From: Actinomycetes bacterium
GTDB taxonomy: Bacteria > Actinomycetota > Acidimicrobiia > Acidimicrobiales > UBA8190
Length of the DNA stretch: 7,001 nucleotides
NCBI GenBank assembly: GCA_021779775.1
Contig: JAJYAB010000090.1
Location: 1 to 7,001 of the forward strand
Direction of reading: 5' to 3'
Position 1 is the stretch's first letter. Each line of letters begins with the position of its first letter. The position numbers and the translations under genes were made by a program. Positions 4,927 to 7,001 of the stretch are shown one piece after another. The notes under the pieces were generated by a model. That model did no database searches and was not told the DNA's origin. It saw only the letters and a list, made by a program, of their open reading frames with translations.

Positions 4927-6101
4927 TGCCCCCGCCGGAGCACCGCGAGGGCGCCGTCGCCGAAGTCGCCCCAGCCGGTGACGACGCCGAAGCGGGCGCC
5001 GTCGACCTGCCTGGCCCCGGCCTCGCCTCGGAGCTGGCGGACTGCCTCGACGATGTGGTTCATGCCGGCGACATGGGCTTCGGACATCAGCCCGCCGTGG
5101 GTGTTGACCGGCAGCTTGCCGCCGAGGCCGACTCCTGACTCCAGCACGAACTTGCCCCCGTCCCCCCTGGCACAGAAGCCGGCCTCTTCGAGCTGCTGGA
5201 GGACCTCGAACGTGAAGCAGTCGTAGATCTGGGCGAAGTCGACGTCGTCGGGGCCGATGCCGGCCATGTCGAATGCCTTGGGGGCAGCATGGGTGAGGCC
5301 GACGTTGAAGAATTCGGGCCGGTTGACGATGTCGTCGGCGGGGTAGGGATGGCCCTCGGCGACGGCCGACAGGTAGACGGGGACGCGGCCGGCCATGCGC
5401 TCGGCCCTGCCGGCGGCGCTGACGATGACGGCGGCAGCCCCGTCGGTCTCCAAGCAGCAGTCGAGCAGCCGGTACGGCTTGGAGATCCACGGCGAGCTGA
5501 AGTAGTCCTCCAGGGTCATCGGGCGGCCGTGCATCAGCGCCCTGGGGTTGAGCTGGGCATGCTGGCGGAACGTCACCGAGATCGTGCCCAGGGCCTCCGG
5601 CGGCGTCCCGTACTCCTCCATGTGCCGCCGGCACATGAGGGCGTACCACTGCGGCGGTGCGTTGCAGCCGAACGGGGTGTAGTAGTCGACGAGGGTGCCG
5701 CCGACGGGCAGGCCACTGGCACCCAGGTCGGAGAGGTCGCGGGCCCGGCGCCCGGAGTACCCGTTCCAGCCGACGGGGACCAGCACGTGGTTGGCGACGC
5801 CGAAGGCTACGGCCATCGCCGCCGTCTGCAGGGACGCCACGGCGCTGGCCCCGCCCATGTGCACGCTCGCTGCGTAGCGCAGGTTCTCGATACCGAGGCT
5901 GGCGGCCAGGGCCTCGGCCATCCCGGCGCCCATCGAGACGATCCCGTCGATGTCGCGGGGCGACACCCCAGCGTCGTCAGCGGCATGGCGAGCGGCGGAG
6001 AGCATCAGCCCGAGGGTGCTCATCCCCGAACCGGGGGCCCGGCAGTAGGCCGTCTCCCCGACGCCCACCACGCATGCCTGGTCACGCAGCACGTCCACCA
6101 T
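4923..6101 (-). CDS. SCP2-type thiolase-like protein (acetyl-CoA acetyltransferase family, possible Ltp2-like aldolase)
   Basis: Predicted 392 residues, full length for SCP2-type thiolases. It begins MVDVLRDQACVVGVGETAY and shows SVHMGGASAVASL (79-91), DCCLETDGAAAVIVS (214-228), QIYDCFTFEVLQQLEEAGFC (291-310), PVNTHGGLMSEAHVAGMNH (331-349) and VVTGWGDFGDGALAVL (373-388). At the site of the usual nucleophilic cysteine of degradative thiolases (NxxCGSG) this protein has glycine in HMGGAS. That is common in the SCP2/Ltp2-like branch, where some members catalyse retro-aldol cleavage of CoA esters with tyrosines (Y293 in IYDCF is a candidate). ATG 6101 is chosen for the family-like beginning and GAGGA 4 nt upstream; an open extension to 6404 crosses the next gene's start and is rejected. 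The DUF35-type gene next door is a plausible partner. Whether it is thiolase or aldolase is undecided. Confidence 0.92.
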   Translation of the reverse strand: MVDVLRDQACVVGVGETAYCRAPGSGMSTLGLMLSAARHAADDAGVSPRDIDGIVSMGAGMAEALAASLGIENLRYAASVHMGGASAVASLQTAAMAVAFGVANHVLVPVGWNGYSGRRARDLSDLGASGLPVGGTLVDYYTPFGCNAPPQWYALMCRRHMEEYGTPPEALGTISVTFRQHAQLNPRALMHGRPMTLEDYFSSPWISKPYRLLDCCLETDGAAAVIVSAAGRAERMAGRVPVYLSAVAEGHPYPADDIVNRPEFFNVGLTHAAPKAFDMAGIGPDDVDFAQIYDCFTFEVLQQLEEAGFCARGDGGKFVLESGVGLGGKLPVNTHGGLMSEAHVAGMNHIVEAVRQLRGEAGARQVDGARFGVVTGWGDFGDGALAVLRRGH

Positions 6102-6243
6102 CTCGTCCTCGGCTCTTCGGTGCACGGCCCTACGCCGCCCGTGCCCGGGATCCGGGCCGGACCGGGCCGGCAGCAGCGACCAGCATCCTCCCACAGGATC
6201 CCGCGCCCGATGTGCTGGCGGCCGGATGCGGGAAGCGCCGGCG

Positions 6244-6302
6244 TGCGATGATGCTGGCCAAGCGATGATGCTGGGCACGGGCCGGAGCTGGGCACGGGCC
6301 GG
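6244..6302 (+). repeat. overlapping 17-bp-period tandem repeats
   Basis: GCGATGATGCTGGCCAA (6244-6260) is followed by GCGATGATGCTGGGCAC (6261-6277), 15 of 17 identical. A second duplication in the same periodicity pairs GCTGGGCACGGGCCGGA (6269-6285) with GCTGGGCACGGGCCGGC (6286-6302), 16 of 17 identical. The block ends 21 nt before the acyl-CoA synthetase ATG, just upstream of its ribosome site. Confidence 0.9.
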
Positions 6303-6307
6303 CGAAC

Positions 6308-6315
6308 AGGGAGGG
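6308..6315 (+). promoter_or_regulatory. ribosome binding site of the acyl-CoA synthetase gene
   Basis: AGGGAGGG is followed by 8 nt and the ATG at 6324-6326, a strong, well-spaced Shine-Dalgarno that fixes the start. Confidence 0.75.
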
Positions 6316-6323
6316 TCGACGAC

Positions 6324-7001
6324 ATGCAGGGCTTGATGCAGCGCACACCACTGACGCTGGAGGGGATCTTCCGCCGGGCGGAGATCCTGTGGCCGGCGAA
6401 GCATCTCGTCACGGCCACCCCGTCAGGTGCGCAGCGGACCAGCTACGGCGCATGGGCCGAGCGCACCCGGCGCCTGGGTGGCGCCTTCGACGTCCTCGGC
6501 GTCTCGCCCGACGCCCGCGTCGCCACGTTCGCGTGGAACTCCACCCGCCACCTCGAGCTGTACTTCGCCGTGCCGTGCACCGGCAGGGTGCTGCACACGC
6601 TCAACATCCGCCTCTTCGCCGAGCAGCTCGTCTACATCGCCAACCATGCCGAGGACGAGGTCGTCTTCGCCGACCGCAGCTTGCTGCCCATGCTGTGGCC
6701 GCTCGTCGACGACCTGAAGACCGTCCGCCATGTGGTGGTGATGGACGACACCGGCACCGGCGGCCCCGAGATCCCCGACGACCCCCGCGTCGTCGGGTAC
6801 GAGGAGCTGGTATCGGCGGCCCCCGCCCACCCGTTCGGCATCGTCACCGACGAGGACGCCGCTGCTTCGATGTGCTACACGAGCGGGACGACCGGCAACC
6901 CGAAGGGCGTCGTCTACTCGCACCGGTCCGTGGTGCTGCACTCGATGACGGCGCTCATGGTCGACGCGCTCGGCGTCAGCGAGGCGGACGTGGTCCTCCC
7001 C
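6324..7001 (+). CDS. fatty acyl-CoA synthetase, AMP-binding superfamily (AlkK/FadD-like), 5' part
   Basis: The first 226 residues are present and the frame stays open to the window edge; family members are usually about 540 residues, so over half is missing to the right. These enzymes activate a fatty or related carboxylic acid with ATP to an acyl-adenylate and then to the acyl-CoA. The N-terminus (MQGLMQRTPLTLEGIFRRAE) and RVATFAWNSTRHLELYFAVPCTG, HTLNIRLFAEQLVYIANHAED closely resemble the medium/long-chain AlkK-type group. The ATP/AMP-binding P-loop YTSGTTGNPKG is at residues 185-195. Later adenylate-forming motifs lie outside the window, so chain-length preference cannot be judged. It is divergent from the thiolase-like gene across a 222-bp spacer, which could allow joint regulation. 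Its product would supply CoA esters to pathways of the type encoded here. Confidence 0.93.
   Translation, partial: MQGLMQRTPLTLEGIFRRAEILWPAKHLVTATPSGAQRTSYGAWAERTRRLGGAFDVLGVSPDARVATFAWNSTRHLELYFAVPCTGRVLHTLNIRLFAEQLVYIANHAEDEVVFADRSLLPMLWPLVDDLKTVRHVVVMDDTGTGGPEIPDDPRVVGYEELVSAAPAHPFGIVTDEDAAASMCYTSGTTGNPKGVVYSHRSVVLHSMTALMVDALGVSEADVVLP

Larger units (their letters stand above)
6102..6323. other. divergent intergenic region between thiolase-like and acyl-CoA synthetase genes
   Basis: This 222-bp spacer should contain promoters for both neighbours, but I see no convincing -35/-10 pair. It holds an 8-bp inverted repeat (CGGGATCC 6146-6153, GGATCCCG 6196-6203), a 10-bp direct repeat (6152-6171), the 17-bp-period repeats (6244-6302) and a strong ribosome site at 6308-6315. 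Confidence 0.6.

Noticed and set aside
6146..6203. CGGGATCC / GGATCCCG inverted repeat with a 42-bp gap, and the 10-bp repeat CCGGGCCGGA/C at 6152-6171
   Set aside because: Arms are short, the gap is long and the composition is simple; plausible by chance, so noted only within the spacer entry.
6102..6404. N-terminal extension of the thiolase-like gene to 6404
   Set aside because: The extension is arginine- and proline-rich, lacks family similarity and crosses the start of the divergent acyl-CoA synthetase; ATG 6101 has a ribosome site and a family-like beginning.

Overview
The window is GC-rich (by eye around 70%), with strong G/C preference at third codon positions, GTG as well as ATG starts and purine-rich Shine-Dalgarno sites. 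Together with the protein families present, this suggests a high-GC actinobacterium, possibly of the Acidimicrobiia, Frankia or Mycobacterium sort. That placement is inference; no rRNA or marker gene is present.

Layout. Positions 1-371 hold no convincing complete gene. They contain the apparent 3' end of a plus-strand gene, perhaps decayed, and a weak hairpin. A minus-strand pair follows: an amidohydrolase-family gene (start best placed at 2363), then 15 nt later a nitronate monooxygenase-family flavoprotein gene (1370 to 372). A divergent spacer (2364-2627) contains two inverted repeats, a plausible promoter and a perfect 4 x 16 bp tandem array directly before the next gene. A plus-strand cluster then encodes a family III (CaiB/BaiF) CoA-transferase, a YfcE-like metallophosphoesterase and a DUF35-type zinc-ribbon/OB-fold protein (2628-4891). 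A thiolase-like protein of the SCP2 type is convergent with it (6101 to 4923). After a second divergent spacer (6102-6323), a fatty acyl-CoA synthetase runs off the right edge.

How the genes may work together. CoA-transferase, acyl-CoA synthetase, SCP2-type thiolase-like protein and DUF35 protein are typical parts of actinobacterial catabolism of lipids, sterols or other carboxylic acids as CoA esters. The thiolase-like protein lacks the usual nucleophilic cysteine and lies next to a DUF35 protein. This recalls the Ltp2/ChsH2 aldolase pairing of sterol side-chain degradation, but the substrate cannot be read from the sequence. No single feature is clearly a new biological system.

The most unusual signal is structural. 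Each of the four gene boundaries longer than about 30 bp to the right of position 1370 carries a short direct tandem repeat of 16 or 17 bp period (2555-2618, 3831-3862, 4895-4926, 6244-6302), with a different unit sequence each time. One of them appears to have broken a GTGA stop/start overlap. I saw no tRNA, rRNA, insertion sequence, CRISPR array or origin.
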